Of a stretch of 64,000 bases of DNA, positions 1 through 12,548 are shown piece by piece. Origin of the DNA: Ornithinimicrobium sp. CNJ-824 (GTDB taxonomy: Bacteria; Actinomycetota; Actinomycetes; Actinomycetales; Dermatophilaceae); contig NZ_MKKA01000061.1 of the NCBI RefSeq assembly GCF_001942405.1, positions 1 to 64,000 on the forward strand. Direction: 5' to 3'. Positions within the stretch are counted from its first letter, which is position 1, and each line of letters starts with the position of its first letter. The notes below the pieces were generated by a model. That model did not search any database. It was not told the origin of the DNA and was given only the letters and a program-made list of their open reading frames with translations. The translations under genes and the position numbers were made by a program.

Positions 1-262
1 CGGCCGGGACCCGCCCGGCCGGCGGTCCAGCCGGGGGCGCCGGGCCCGACCCGGGCCGGTCCGTCGGCGCGGACCCGCCCGGCGGGGGCGGCGCCCCACC
101 GGGCGGGAGGCCCCGCGTCGGCGCCGACCCGCCGGAGAGCTGCCGGCCGAACAGCTTCCACCCGATCACGCCGAGGATGATCAGGGGGACCAGCCCCCCG
201 TCGAGGACGTCGAGGAGCGTCACGGCCGTGAGGACCAGCAGCACCCACCCCCACCACGGCAC
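1..262 (-). CDS. small membrane protein, 3' end beyond window
   Basis: From a GTG at 262 the minus strand reads without a stop to the window edge (87 codons). It begins V-P-W-W-G-W and has a hydrophobic stretch at about residues 6-20 (VLLVLTAVTLLDVL) and a second at about 24-36 (LVPLIILGVIGWKLF). A Gly/Pro-rich, low-complexity tail follows. A GAAGG lies a few bases upstream of the GTG. I recognise no family. It is divergent from the gene starting at 313. The hydrophobic pattern is what argues for this frame over the longer overlapping frames in this very GC-rich stretch. Function unknown. Confidence 0.5.
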   Translation of the reverse strand, partial: MPWWGWVLLVLTAVTLLDVLDGGLVPLIILGVIGWKLFGRQLSGGSAPTRGLPPGGAPPPPGGSAPTDRPGSGPAPPAGPPAGRVPA

Positions 263-312
263 CTGCGAGCCTTCACCGGTCCGCCCCGTCCCGGTGTGAC
301 ATCCTGTCCGGC

Positions 313-990
313 GTGCTCATCGCTGACGTCATGGCCCTCGTCGTCCCTCCTGTGACCGACCTGCTGCGGCGCACCCGCGCCCGCGGTGGGACGCACGGCG
401 AGCAGCCGATGTTCCCGACCATCATCGCCGTGCGCAACGGTCGTGTGGTGGCCGGGGTCTCCACGCCCCGGCTCCAGGCCACCCTCTCGGCCGCCCGGAC
501 GCTGGCCGTCGGCGTGGACGCGGCCGCACTGGTGCTGGCCGCCCAGGCCGAGGTGGAGGGTCGTCCGGTCCTCGTCCACACCGTGATGACCCGCGACCGT
601 CGTGCCAAGCAGGTGCTCCAGCGGGTCGAGCTGGGCCCCGGGGAGCGGGTCGCGGTCGGTGAGCCCCAGGACGGCGGCACCCCCCAGGACGACACGGTCG
701 TCACGGCGCTCGCCGAGGCGATGGGGCACCGGCCCGTCGACGTCACCCGGGTGGCCCGTCGGGACACCGCGGGGACCTTCGGCGAGGACCTCTACCTGCC
801 GCCTGAGCAGGGCCGGGTCGTCGTCGACGCGGGCACCGTCCGCACCCTGCACGACCGGGTGCGGGGGGTCGCCGGGGAGGTCTTCTACGTCCCCCGCAGC
901 CCCGAGGCCGCCCGGCTGGCGCTGGAGGCGGGGCTGCCCCGGCCGACCCTGCTGGGCCCGGCCGGCCCGGAGGAGCCCGTCGACGGGTGA
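313..990 (+). CDS. conserved hypothetical protein
   Basis: A 225-aa soluble protein with no signal peptide or membrane segment, and no family I recognise. The sequence mixes alpha and beta stretches (TIIAVRNGRVVAGVST, VVDAGTVRTLHDRV) and has a basic RDRRAKQVLQRVEL segment near the middle. The start is either the GTG at 313 or the ATG at 331. The GTG is preceded 7 nt upstream by CATCCT (300-305), a weak -10-like box that would make the mRNA leaderless. It stands alone, convergent with cdd 13 bp downstream. Codon use is typical of its neighbours, so it is probably a real gene, but nothing in it points to a function. Confidence 0.6.
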   Translation: MLIADVMALVVPPVTDLLRRTRARGGTHGEQPMFPTIIAVRNGRVVAGVSTPRLQATLSAARTLAVGVDAAALVLAAQAEVEGRPVLVHTVMTRDRRAKQVLQRVELGPGERVAVGEPQDGGTPQDDTVVTALAEAMGHRPVDVTRVARRDTAGTFGEDLYLPPEQGRVVVDAGTVRTLHDRVRGVAGEVFYVPRSPEAARLALEAGLPRPTLLGPAGPEEPVDG

Positions 991-1003
991 GCCGGTCCCG
1001 GGC

Positions 1004-1417
1004 TCAGCGGTCGAGGTGGCCCGGCCCGAAGGCCTGCGGCAGGACCTGGTCCATCGGCAGCACCCCCTCCGGGGTGGCCAGCAGGCACTCCGCGCCGCCG
1101 TGCTCCCACAGCAGCTGCCGGCAGCGCCCACAGGGCATGAGGGCCTGCCCCTCCCGGTCCACGCAGGCCACCGCGACGAGCCGGCCCCCTCCGCCGGCCA
1201 CCAGGTCGGAGACCATCCCGCACTCGGCGCAGAGGGTGAGTCCGTAGCTGGCGTTCTCCACGTTGCAGCCGGACACGACCCGGCCGTCGTCGACCAGGCC
1301 GGCCACGCCGACGGGATAGCGGGAGTAGGGCACGTAGGCCCGGCCCATCATCTCGACGGCCCGCCGGCGCAGGGCCTCCCAGTCGACCTCGTCCCTCGTG
1401 CCTGACCGGTCGGTCAT
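1004..1417 (-). CDS. cdd: cytidine deaminase
   Basis: A 137-aa zinc enzyme that deaminates cytidine/deoxycytidine to uridine/deoxyuridine in pyrimidine salvage. The homotetrameric-type signature is complete: CNVENASYG at residues 51-59, then C63-A-E65, where Cys63 binds zinc and Glu65 is the proton shuttle, and PCGRC at 95-99 supplying Cys96 and Cys99. Length is normal for the small tetrameric class. It lies 14 bp downstream of the second permease of a nucleoside-type ABC transporter, and is probably the last gene of that operon, so imported cytidine is processed at once. The start MTDRSG follows an AGGAG ribosome-binding site. Confidence 0.95.
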   Translation of the reverse strand: MTDRSGTRDEVDWEALRRRAVEMMGRAYVPYSRYPVGVAGLVDDGRVVSGCNVENASYGLTLCAECGMVSDLVAGGGGRLVAVACVDREGQALMPCGRCRQLLWEHGGAECLLATPEGVLPMDQVLPQAFGPGHLDR

Positions 1418-1431
1418 CGCGCTCCTCCTGG

Positions 1432-2735
1432 TCAGCTCTTGGTGTAGGGCGTGCCGTTGGCGGCCGGCGGGCGGACCCGGCCGACGAAGCCGGCGACGGC
1501 GAAGATGGTGATGAGGTAGGGCAGCATGAGCAGCAGCTCGGAGGGCACCCCGGAACCGATGGTGGACAGCACGTTGCCCAGGTTCTTGGAGAACCCGAAC
1601 AGCAGGGCAGCCAGCACCGCCAGCTTGGGGTTCCACTTGCCCAGGATCATCGCCGCGAGGGCGATGTAGCCCTGGCCGGCCGACATCTCCCGCCCGAAGG
1701 CCAGGCCGGAGCCGACCGTGAGGAAGGCACCCCCCAGACCGGCGACGGCACCGCCGAGGATGACGTTGAGCACCCGCCGGGTGTTGACCTTGATGCCCAC
1801 CGTGTCGGCCGCCTTGGGGTGCTCGCCCACGGCCCGGGTGCGCAGGCCCCACCGGCTCCGGAAGAGCATGAACTGCAGCACCGCGACGAGGACGTACACC
1901 AGGTACACCAGGATGGTCTGGTTGAACAGGACCGGCCCGACGACGGGGATCTCGGACAGGACCGGAATGGGCAGCCGGGGCAGCGGCATCCGCGTGTTCC
2001 ACAGCGCCTTGTTGTCCGACATCAGGGTGGAGAAGAGGAAGCCGGTCAGGCCGATGATCAGGGTGTTGAGCACCACGCCCACGATGATCTGGTTGACCCG
2101 GTAGGCCACCGCGAACCACGCCAGCAGCGCGCCCACCGCCGCTCCGGCGACCGGCGCCGCGAGCAGGCCGACCCATCCGCTGCCGGCGGCGGAGGCGACC
2201 AGGGCCGCGGCGAAGGCACCGAAGAGCAGCTGCCCCTCGATGGCGATGTTGATCACCCCGGAGCGCTCGCAGATGACCCCGGACATGGAGCCGAACACGA
2301 GCGGCACGGACAGCGCCAGCGCCCCGGCCAGGAGCGAGACCATCGGGATGACCGAGGACCGCCCGGCCCCGACGTAGGTGAGGAAGGCCGTGATGAAGGC
2401 CACCCCGACCAGCACGTGCCACCAGGCGTTCAGGGGCCGCCGGGCCCGGTGCCGCAGGAAGGCCCACACGGCGGCCCCGGCGAGGACGACGGTGAGCAGG
2501 ACGATGGTCACCAGCGAGGGCACCGGCAGGTTCGGGATCCGGATGAACTCCCGGCCCGAGCCGAACTGGAAGACGGTCTGCACGTCGCTCGGGGTGCCCG
2601 GGACGAACACCAGCAGCGACACCAGCGCGGCGAGCGCGTAGACGACGGTCGGCTTCAGGCTCGTCCGGCGTCGGACGGCGGTGCCCCGCCCGGCGGCGGT
2701 GGCGCCGGAGGGGGTGGGACGCTCGGTCGTGGTGC

Positions 2736-2739
<4 letters not shown>
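1432..2739 (-). CDS. nucleoside-type ABC transporter permease (BmpD/YufQ-like)
   Basis: A 435-aa inner-membrane permease with about 8-10 hydrophobic segments after a charged N-terminus. It contains the family's conserved GVINIAIEGQLLFGAFAAA segment and the cytoplasmic-loop motif R-A-V-G-E-H-P-K-A-A, as in other ribose/nucleoside-class permeases. It would form the membrane channel with the permease encoded just upstream. The GTG start at 2739 overlaps the upstream stop by four bases (GTGA), implying translational coupling and a 1:1 heterodimer. The substrate is inferred to be nucleosides from the Bmp lipoprotein and the adjacent cytidine deaminase. Confidence 0.9.
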
Positions 2740-4083
<1,344 letters not shown>

Positions 4084-4087
<4 letters not shown>

Positions 4088-5721
4088 GGCCGCTCCTCCG
4101 GGCTCGCTGGGTCAGGGGTATGAGGTGTCTCGGCGGCTGCTGCAGGGGCCCCCGGGGTCTCCGCGCGGTCGGCCTCGCCGAGGACCGAGTGGTGCTCGGC
4201 GGCCTGACGCCGCGCGTCCTCCAGGGGCACGCCCGCCATCATCAGGCCGAGCATGTCCCGGTCGGCGTCCGCCCCGTCGACCACGCCCACGATCCGCCCG
4301 CGGTACATCACCGCGATCCGGTCGGCCAGGCCGAGCACCTCGTCGAGCTCGGTGGAGACGATGATGCAGGGGGTGCCCTTGTCGCGCTCGCGCACGACCC
4401 GGTTGTGCACGAACTCGATGGAGCCCACGTCCAGGCCACGGGTCGGCTGGGAGGCGACGAGCAGCCGGAGCGGGCGGGACATCTCGCGGGCCAGGACCAC
4501 CTTCTGGGCGTTGCCGCCGGAGAGGGTGGAGATCGGGTCCTGCACGTCGGTGTAGCGCACGTCGAACTCGTCGGCGCGACGGACGGCGTTCTCGGCCACC
4601 TTGGTCGGGCTCATCGTGACCCCGCGGGCGAAGTCCGGGGTGTCGTAGATGTCGAGGACGAGGTTCTCGGCGATGGTGAAGCTGGAGATGACGCCGTCGG
4701 TGGATCGGTCCTCCGGCACGAACCCGATGCCGGCCCGCAGGCGGTCGCGCACGCCCGTCCCGCCCAGCTCGGTGCCGTCGAGCACCATCCGCCCGGAGTC
4801 GACCTCCTCCAGCCCGAGGATCGCCTCGGCCAGCTCGGTCTGCCCGTTGCCCTGCACGCCGGCGATGCACAGGATCTCCCCGGCGCGCACCTCGAAGGAG
4901 ATGTCGTCGACGAGGACGTTGCCGGCCGGGCTCACGACGGTGAGGTCCTCGACCACGAAGGCCGGCCCGCCCGGGGTGGCCGGCTCCTTGTCGACGGTGA
5001 GGCTGACCGAGCGTCCGACCATCATCGAGGCCAGCTCGGTCTCGGTGGAGCTGGGGCTGGCCTCGCCGACGACCTTGCCCCGCCGGATGACGGTGATCTT
5101 GTCGGCGACGGCGCGCACCTCGCGCAGCTTGTGGGTGATGAAGACGATGGAGGTGCCCGCCTCCTTGAGCTCGCCCATGATGCCGATGAGCTCGTCGGTC
5201 TCCTGGGGGGTGAGGACGGCCGTGGGCTCGTCGAGGATGAGCACCTTCGCGTCCCGGGAGAGCGCCTTGATGATCTCGACCCGCTGCTGGACCCCCACCG
5301 GGAGGTCCTCGATCAGCGCGTCCGGGTCGACGTGGAAGCCGAACCGCTCGGAGATCTCGGTGACCCGCTGTCGGGCCCGGTCGAGGTCGAGGACGCCGCC
5401 GGGTCCGGCCGGCTCGTAGCCCAGGGCGACGGACTCGGCGACGGTGAACACGGGCACGAGCATGAAGTGCTGGTGGACCATGCCGATGCCGGCGGCGACC
5501 GCGTCGCCGGGTCCCTTGAACCGGACCTGCTCGCCGTCGAGCAGGATCTCCCCGCCGTCGGGGTCGTACAGACCGTAGAGGACGTTCATCAGGGTGCTCT
5601 TGCCGGCCCCGTTCTCGCCGAGGAGGGCGTGGATCTCGCCCGGCTCGACGACGAGGTCGATGTGGTCGTTGGCGACCAGGGGGCCGAACACCTTGGTGAT
5701 GCCCCGCAGTTCCAGCTTCAT
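4084..5721 (-). CDS. nucleoside-type ABC transporter ATP-binding protein
   Basis: A 545-aa ATPase with two fused nucleotide-binding domains, as in the Bmp/RbsA class. Domain 1 has Walker A G-E-N-G-A-G-K-S-T at residues 35-43, a Q-loop V-H-Q-H-F-M-L-V-P, a variant signature LPVGVQQRVEI and Walker B VLILDEPTAVLTP. Domain 2 has the degenerate Walker A typical of this class (GVQGNGQTELAEAI), a full signature LSGGNAQKV and ASQPTRGLDVG in place of Walker B, so only one site is likely fully catalytic. An Ala/Pro-rich tail follows. It is upstream of the two permeases and overlaps the first by ATGA. Confidence 0.95.
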
Positions 5722-5772
5722 CGCGTGGTGCCTTCGCGTCGTTGGCGGTGGGAGTGGCAGGTGGGCGACGCC

Positions 5773-5805
5773 GCAGCGGCCCGACCCTGGGGGCCGGGCC
5801 GCTGC
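5773..5805 (-). terminator. GC-rich hairpin between bmp and ABC genes (1 of 2)
   Basis: Perfect 11-bp inverted repeat: GCAGCGGCCCG at 5773-5783 and CGGGCCGCTGC at 5795-5805. It lies between the stop of the lipoprotein gene and the start of the ATPase. There is no T tract, so it is better read as a partial terminator or an mRNA-stabilising hairpin that lets the binding protein be expressed above the membrane genes. Confidence 0.5.
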
Positions 5806-5818
5806 ACGTCCGCGGGTG

Positions 5819-5845
5819 GCTGCGGCGGGGCCTGCCCGCCGCAGC
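5819..5845 (-). terminator. GC-rich hairpin between bmp and ABC genes (2 of 2)
   Basis: A second perfect 11-bp stem: GCTGCGGCGGG at 5819-5829 and CCCGCCGCAGC at 5835-5845, loop of 5, only 9 bp after the lipoprotein stop codon. Its position directly behind the gene suggests 3'-end protection or attenuation of the bmp transcript. Confidence 0.5.
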
Positions 5846-5854
5846 TCACCGGGG

Positions 5855-7039
5855 TCACTGCGGAGCGTTCGGCGTCTCGATGGTCAGCTCGCCGGAGATG
5901 ATCTGCTCCTCGTAGGCGTCGATGACCTCGTTGAGGGGCATCTCCTCGCCGTCGGGGCCGACAGCGGTCTTCTCGGCCACCGCGTCCTCGAAGTCGTGGT
6001 ACGGAGCCAGGCCGACCCCGTCGTTCTCCAGCGTCCCGACGTAGGGCTCGTTGGTGAAACCGCCCTCGTAGGTCTGGGCGATGGTGTCCTCGACGGCCGG
6101 GCCGATCTGCTTCATGACCGAGGTCAGCATGATGTCGGAGTACTCCGAGGCGGTCAGGTAGCCGTCCGAGTCGACCCAGACGATCTTGACGCCGTCCTCG
6201 TCCGAGGCGGCCGCGGCCGCGCCGAGACCGACGGGTCCCGCGACCGGCATGATGACGTCGGCGCCCTGGGCGATGAACTGGTCGGTGAGGGTCTGGCCCT
6301 GCGCCTGGTTCTCGAAGTCGCCGGAGAAGGAGCCGTCCTGCGCCTCCTTGTCCCAGCCGAGCAGCTGCACCTCGGCGTCGTTGTCCTCGTTGTACTTGTC
6401 CACGCCGTCGGCGAAGCCGTCCATGAAGATCGCCACGGACGGCAGCTGGATGCCGCCGAAGGTGGCGACGGTGCCGGTCTCGGACATCCCCGCGGCCAGG
6501 TAGCCGGCCAGGAAGCTGGCCTCGGCGGTGTTGAACAGGATGGGCTTGGCGTTGTCCAGCTGCACCGGCTCGAAGTTCTCGTCGCTGAAGGCCGAGTCGA
6601 TGAGCGCGAAGTTGGTGTCGGTGTTCTGCTCCGCCGCCTCCTGGATGGCGTCCTCGAGGAGGAAGCCGACCCCGATGGTCAGGTCGCAGCCCTGGCTGAC
6701 CAGGTTCTGCACGTTGCTGGCGTAGTCGGCGTCGGACTGGGACTCGACCTCGGTGGTCTCGATGCCCAGGGACTCCGCGGCCGCGTCCAGGCCCTCCTTG
6801 CCCGACTGGTTGAACGACTGGTCGTCGAAGCCTCCCGAGTCGGAGACCATGCAGGCCTGGAAGTCCTCCGCGCCGCCGGCGGCCGCGCCATCGTCGGTCG
6901 CAGCGCTGTCGTCGGTGGCACCAGCACCGGAGTCGTTGTTGGTCGTACCGGTGTCGTTGTCCTCCGGTGCCTCGCCGCAGGCGGTGAGGGCCAGGGAGGC
7001 GGCGGCACCCAGGGCCGCGAGCTTCAGAACCCGACGCAC
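5855..7039 (-). CDS. Bmp family nucleoside-binding lipoprotein
   Basis: A 394-aa extracytoplasmic binding protein of the BMP/Med family (PnrA-like), which delivers nucleosides to the ABC permeases. The N-terminus is a lipoprotein signal (R-R-V-L-K then hydrophobic, lipobox L-T-A-C-G), followed by a long Asp/Thr/Ala/Gly linker typical of actinobacterial lipoproteins. The mature domain starts at ACMVSDSGGFDDQSFNQS, the hallmark of the family. The GTG at 7039 is chosen because an excellent ribosome-binding site (AAAGGAGG) lies just upstream and the signal peptide starts there; an in-frame ATG further upstream would bury the signal. First gene of the nucleoside operon. Confidence 0.93.
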   Translation of the reverse strand: MRRVLKLAALGAAASLALTACGEAPEDNDTGTTNNDSGAGATDDSAATDDGAAAGGAEDFQACMVSDSGGFDDQSFNQSGKEGLDAAAESLGIETTEVESQSDADYASNVQNLVSQGCDLTIGVGFLLEDAIQEAAEQNTDTNFALIDSAFSDENFEPVQLDNAKPILFNTAEASFLAGYLAAGMSETGTVATFGGIQLPSVAIFMDGFADGVDKYNEDNDAEVQLLGWDKEAQDGSFSGDFENQAQGQTLTDQFIAQGADVIMPVAGPVGLGAAAAASDEDGVKIVWVDSDGYLTASEYSDIMLTSVMKQIGPAVEDTIAQTYEGGFTNEPYVGTLENDGVGLAPYHDFEDAVAEKTAVGPDGEEMPLNEVIDAYEEQIISGELTIETPNAPQ

Positions 7040-7183
7040 GGGGTCCTCCTTTGTCAGCTGAATGGGGTTTGTGCAGTCCTGATGGTATCTCCCCCTCGAC
7101 CTGCCGGTGCCCCTGGTGCCGGCCGAAGGGTCCACCGTCCGACGGCGCGGTCGGGCGGGGTCCGTCCGGCCCTGGGCGAAGGT

Positions 7184-8442
7184 TCAGACCAGCCCGTCGG
7201 TCCCCACCGAGGTGAGCACGCTGCCGGCCAGCACCTGCGCCGCCACGACCACCGCACGCTCGTCGACGACGAGGTCGCCCTGGTGCAGCTCGTGGGTCTG
7301 TCCGCCGGGCGTGCGGGTCCCCAGCCGGGCCATCGCACCCGGGACCTGGGTGAGGTACCAGCCCAGGTCCTCCCCGCCCATGGACTGCTTGGTGGGCACG
7401 ACCGCGTGCGGCCCCAGCAGGGTCATCGCCGCCCTGGACAGGGCCACCACGGCGTCGTTGTCGTTGTCCACCGGAGGGACGCCCTTGACGTAGGTGACCT
7501 CCGCACCCACCCCGTAGGGCGCCACCACCGAGCGCACGATCTCCTCGATGAGCGGCCCGGTGCTGTGCCAGGCCTCGGCGTCGAGGATGCGCAGCGTGCC
7601 GGTGCACTCGGCGCGGGTGGGGATGATGTTGGGCGCCGAGCCCGAGCGGACCATGCCCCACACCAGGGTGGCACCGTCCCGGGGGTCGAGCCGGCGGGAG
7701 AGCACGGCCGGCACCTCGGTGACCACCTTGCCCAGGGCGTAGGTCAGGTCCTGGGTCAGGTGCGGGCGGGAGGTGTGCCCGCCGCGGCCGGTGAGCGCGA
7801 CGTGCACCGAGTCGGAGGCCGCGGTGATCGGACCCACGCGCAGCCCGACCGTGCCCACGTCGATGGAGGGGTCGCAGTGGACGGCCAGCAGCCGGTCGAC
7901 CCCGTCGAGGCCGCCGTGCTCCATGACGGCGTGGGCGCCGCCGGGGATGGTCTCCTCCGCGGGCTGGAAGAGCAGCCGCACCCCGATCCTGCGGCGGACC
8001 AGCTCGTCCTCGACCGCCTTGAGGGCCAGACCGGCGCCCAGGACCCCGGCGGTGTGGACGTCGTGGCCGCACGCGTGGCAGACGCCCTGCGTGCGGGAGG
8101 CGAACGGCAGCCCGGTCGCCTCCTCCAGCGGAAGGGCGTCCAGGTCCGCCCGCAGGCGACCCGTACCCGCGGGTCGGGGTCCCCGAGGTCGGCCACCGCA
8201 CCGGTCCCCGGGAGCGGGGTCACGCCCACCCCGGCGTCGGTGAGGACGTCCGTGACGAGGGCGGTGGTGCGCAGCTCGTGCCAGCTCAGCTCGGGCTGCT
8301 GGTGCACGAGGCGACGCAGCTCCAGCAGCCGGTCGGCCAGGTCCTCCACGTGCCGTCCGACCGCCTCGACGATCCCGGGACCCTCCTGGGGGCTCCAGGG
8401 GTCGTCGACGGGACGGGTGCGGCGGGCGGTGGGGGTCGTCAC
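7184..8442 (-). CDS. M20 family amidohydrolase, frameshifted
   Basis: A zinc-dependent amidohydrolase of the M20/AmhX-IAA-amino-acid-hydrolase type, about 419 aa after repair. The N-terminal frame carries LRRLVHQQPELSWHE; one G is missing from a G run at 8155-8156, after which the other frame carries RADLDALPLEE, GVCHACGHDVHTAGVLG (metal-binding Cys/His), LLFQPAEE (catalytic/metal Glu) and GGEDLGWYL. This order matches the family with dimerisation insert. The start is taken at GTG 8442, behind GAGGTGAGG; a -10 box lies at 8483-8488. It could act on N-acyl amino acids; the substrate is not evident. Downstream of, but not overlapping, the mutase gene. Confidence 0.85.
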
Positions 8443-8482
8443 GGAAGGCCTCACCTCGGTCGGCGTCGGGTGGTCGACCACC

Positions 8483-8488
8483 AGGGTA
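8483..8488 (-). promoter_or_regulatory. -10 box for M20 amidohydrolase
   Basis: TACCCT on the minus strand, about 40 bp upstream of the GTG at 8442, leaving a short leader that contains the GAGGTGAGG ribosome-binding site. No clear -35. Confidence 0.35.
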
Positions 8489-8502
8489 CAACCCCCTCCT
8501 GC

Positions 8503-10086
<1,584 letters not shown>

Positions 10087-10092
10087 GCCCCC

Positions 10093-10098
10093 AGCCTA
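10093..10098 (-). promoter_or_regulatory. leaderless -10 box, mutase large subunit
   Basis: TAGGCT on the minus strand, followed by 6 nt and the ATG at 10086. This TANNNT-N6-ATG arrangement is the usual actinobacterial signature of leaderless mRNA. No ribosome-binding site is seen. Confidence 0.6.
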
Positions 10099-10132
10099 CT
10101 GTCGTCGCGTGCCCACCCCGGGAGGGGTTCGG

Positions 10133-11263
10133 TCAGGTCCCTGCCCCTGCCGACCTCGTGGGCCCGGTCGCCCGCACCGCCTCGCCGAGCAGTCCCGGCC
10201 CGGCGTAGACCAGACCGGTGTAGAGCTGCACCAGGCCCGCCCCCGCGTCGAGCATCGCCCGGGCGTCGTCGGCCGTCATGATCCCCCCGACCCCGACGAC
10301 CGGCAGATCGGTGCGGGCCACCACGTGGGCGACCACCTCGCGGGCCCGCCGGGTCAGGGGTGCCCCGGAGAGCCCCCCGGCCTCGGCCCGGGCCAGCTCC
10401 TGCTCCGCCTGGGCGACCCCGTCCCGGGAGAGGGTGGTGTTCGTGGCGATGACGCCCGCCACGCCTGCTCCCGTGGCCACCTCCAGCGCCTCGTCGAGGG
10501 CCGGGTCGGCGAGGTCGGGGGCCAGCTTGACCAGGACCGGGGTGCCGCCCGCGGCACGGACCACCTCGGTGAGCAGCTCGCGCAACGGTCCGGCGTCCTG
10601 CAGCGAGCGCAGGCCCGGGGTGTTGGGGCTGGAGACGTTGACGGCCAGGTAGTCGGCCAGGCCCTCGAGGGCGGCGACCGAGGTGAGGTAGTCGCCGACG
10701 GCCTCCCCGACGGGCGTGACCTTGCTCTTGCCGATGCTCACCCCCACCGGCAGGTCCACCAGGCCCGCCTCGCGGGCGGCCCGCAGCCGCCGGGCCAGCG
10801 CGTGCACCCCGTCGTTGTTGAACCCCATCCGGTTGATGACCGCACCCGAGCGGGGCAGCCGGAACAGGCGCGGCCGGGGGTTGCCCGGCTGCGGCAGCGC
10901 GGTCACCGTGCCCAGCTCCACGTGGCCGAACCCCAGCGCCCCCCAGGTGGCCACGGCCCGGCCGTCCTTGTCCAGGCCGGCCGCCAGGCCCACCCGGTGG
11001 CGCATCCGCAGGCCGAGGAGCTCGACCGGCGCGGCGCCGGGGCCCAGGCCGCCCACGGCATACCCCGCGAGGGTCGTCAGCGCCCGCGCGGGCGCGGTGG
11101 CCCCCAGCCCCTGGGCGACGGCGACGGTCGCGTGGTGGGCCCGTTCGGCGTCCAGCCGCCACAGCAGCGGACGCACCACCCGCCGGTATGCCGTGCCCGC
11201 GGCGGTGGCGGCGCTACCGGGCACGGCGGTGGACACGGCGCTCGGACCCGGGGACGCTGGCAT
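10133..11263 (-). CDS. pyrD: dihydroorotate dehydrogenase (quinone), class 2
   Basis: A 376-aa FMN enzyme oxidising dihydroorotate to orotate in pyrimidine biosynthesis and passing electrons to membrane quinone. An N-terminal helical extension ([18 protein letters not shown]) marks the membrane-associated class 2. Then come [40 protein letters not shown] with the catalytic Ser in the SSPNTPG loop, VKLAPDL and [11 protein letters not shown] with FMN-phosphate glycines. Length is normal. It is transcribed divergently from manC across only 24 bp, with a leaderless -10 box 7 nt before the ATG. Confidence 0.95.
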   Translation of the reverse strand: MPASPGPSAVSTAVPGSAATAAGTAYRRVVRPLLWRLDAERAHHATVAVAQGLGATAPARALTTLAGYAVGGLGPGAAPVELLGLRMRHRVGLAAGLDKDGRAVATWGALGFGHVELGTVTALPQPGNPRPRLFRLPRSGAVINRMGFNNDGVHALARRLRAAREAGLVDLPVGVSIGKSKVTPVGEAVGDYLTSVAALEGLADYLAVNVSSPNTPGLRSLQDAGPLRELLTEVVRAAGGTPVLVKLAPDLADPALDEALEVATGAGVAGVIATNTTLSRDGVAQAEQELARAEAGGLSGAPLTRRAREVVAHVVARTDLPVVGVGGIMTADDARAMLDAGAGLVQLYTGLVYAGPGLLGEAVRATGPTRSAGAGT

Positions 11264-11270
11264 GCCGTCA

Positions 11271-11276
11271 ACCCTA
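11271..11276 (-). promoter_or_regulatory. leaderless -10 box for pyrD
   Basis: TAGGGT on the minus strand, 7 nt before the pyrD ATG at 11263. It overlaps the manC -10 on the opposite strand by two bases. Confidence 0.6.
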
Positions 11277-11280
11277 GACT
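11275..11280 (+). promoter_or_regulatory. leaderless -10 box for manC
   Basis: TAGACT on the plus strand, 7 nt before the manC ATG at 11288. Its mirror partner for pyrD overlaps it, so both genes appear to start transcription at their start codons from one 24-bp gap. Confidence 0.6.
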
Positions 11281-11287
11281 GGCCCTC

Positions 11288-12400
11288 ATGCCCTCCCCGG
11301 ACCAGGCAGGTGACCCTGTGCGCGACCTCACCGCCGTCGTCCCCGCCGGGGGGTCGGGGACGCGGCTGTGGCCGCTGTCGCGGTCGTCCTCGCCGAAGTT
11401 CCTGCACGACCTCACCGGCTCGGGACGCTCCCTGCTGCAGGGCACGGTGGACCGGCTGGAGCCCCTGGTGGGCGACCGGGTGATGGTGGTGACCGGGACC
11501 CGGCACGCCGACGCGGTCCGCGCCCAGCTCCCGGACCTCCGGCCGGAGAACCTGCTCGTGGAGCCCTCGCCCCGGGACTCGATGCCGGCGATCGGCCTGG
11601 CCGCCGCCGTCCTGGAGCGTCGGGACCCCGGGGCGGTCCTGGGGTCCTTCGCCGCCGACCACGTCATCGGCGAGCCGGACGTGTTCCGCGAGCGGGTGCG
11701 GCAGGCGGTCCACGCCGCCCGGCAGGGGCTGCTCGTCACGCTCGGCATCACCCCCACCTCGCCCGCAACCGGGTTCGGCTACGTGCGGGTCGGTGGCGAG
11801 CTCGCGGTCGAGGACGCCCCGGACGTGCGCCACGTCGAGGCGTTCGTGGAGAAGCCGGACGCCGAGCTGGCCGCGGAGTACCTCGCCTCGGGCCGCTACC
11901 TGTGGAACGCGGGGATGTTCGTCGTCCGGGCGGGCACCCTGCTGGACCTCCTGGAGCAGCAGCAGCCGCGGATGGTGCAGACCCTGCGGGAGGTGGCCGC
12001 CGACCCGTCCTCCATCGCGGAGCGGTGGGACTCGCTGACGAGGATCTCGATCGACCACGCCGTCGCCGAGCCGGCCGCCGCCGCCGGGCACGTCGCCGTC
12101 GTGCCGGCACCGTTCACGTGGGACGACGTCGGCGACTTCGCCTCCCTGGCCTCCCTGCTGCCGGAGTCGGCCGGCCGTCCCGGCCTGCACGTGCTGGGCC
12201 CCGAGGACCTCGTCCTCGCCGAGGGCTCGACCGGGGTCGTGGCCCCACGCGCCGGGCGCACGGTGGTCACCCTCGGGATGCAGGACGTCGTCGTGGTGGA
12301 CACCCCCGACGCCCTGCTGGTGACCACCGCCCGCCACTGCCAGGACGTCAAGGGCCTCGTGGAGACGCTGCGCCGCACCGGCAGGGAGGAGCTGACCTGA
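11288..12400 (+). CDS. manC: mannose-1-phosphate guanylyltransferase
   Basis: A 370-aa nucleotidyltransferase making GDP-mannose from GTP and mannose-1-phosphate. It has the pyrophosphorylase signature [16 protein letters not shown] with the catalytic Arg, then FAADHVI and VEKPD, and the family's WNAGMFVV. The C-terminal phosphomannose-isomerase domain of the bifunctional enzymes is missing, so it is the short form. GDP-mannose would feed the MgtA-like mannosyltransferase encoded next, for cell-envelope mannolipids or glycans. The ATG is set by the -10 box 7 nt upstream; a longer in-frame reading upstream overlaps pyrD and is not used. Confidence 0.92.
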   Translation: MPSPDQAGDPVRDLTAVVPAGGSGTRLWPLSRSSSPKFLHDLTGSGRSLLQGTVDRLEPLVGDRVMVVTGTRHADAVRAQLPDLRPENLLVEPSPRDSMPAIGLAAAVLERRDPGAVLGSFAADHVIGEPDVFRERVRQAVHAARQGLLVTLGITPTSPATGFGYVRVGGELAVEDAPDVRHVEAFVEKPDAELAAEYLASGRYLWNAGMFVVRAGTLLDLLEQQQPRMVQTLREVAADPSSIAERWDSLTRISIDHAVAEPAAAAGHVAVVPAPFTWDDVGDFASLASLLPESAGRPGLHVLGPEDLVLAEGSTGVVAPRAGRTVVTLGMQDVVVVDTPDALLVTTARHCQDVKGLVETLRRTGREELT

Positions 12401-12548
12401 CCGGCACCACCGGACCGTCCTCCCCGGCACCGCCAGGTGGCGCGGGCGGCTCCGCGACGGCCTGGGTCACCCGCTGCTCACCCGACGCTCACCCGACGCA
12501 CACCCCACGGTCGCCCCCGGCACACCCGCCTCGCCCACCCTGGAGCAT

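Noticed and set aside
220-1131. Long minus-strand ORF (303 codons) over the 313-990 gene and the start of the membrane protein
   Set aside because: Low-complexity Gly/Arg/Asp-rich translation typical of an antisense shadow in very GC-rich DNA; the frames used instead give a hydrophobic pattern and a balanced protein.
4120-5901. 593-codon plus-strand ORF opposite the ABC ATPase, and many similar antisense ORFs (5594-8749, 8278-10083, 23775-26459, 40115-42496)
   Set aside because: Each lies opposite a gene with full motif sets and translates to Val/Gly/Asp/His-rich sequence without domains; explained by strong third-position GC bias.
7040-7135. Upstream ATG (7135) as start of the Bmp lipoprotein
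   Set aside because: Would add 32 residues before the lipoprotein signal; the GTG at 7039 has AAAGGAGG and begins the signal peptide.
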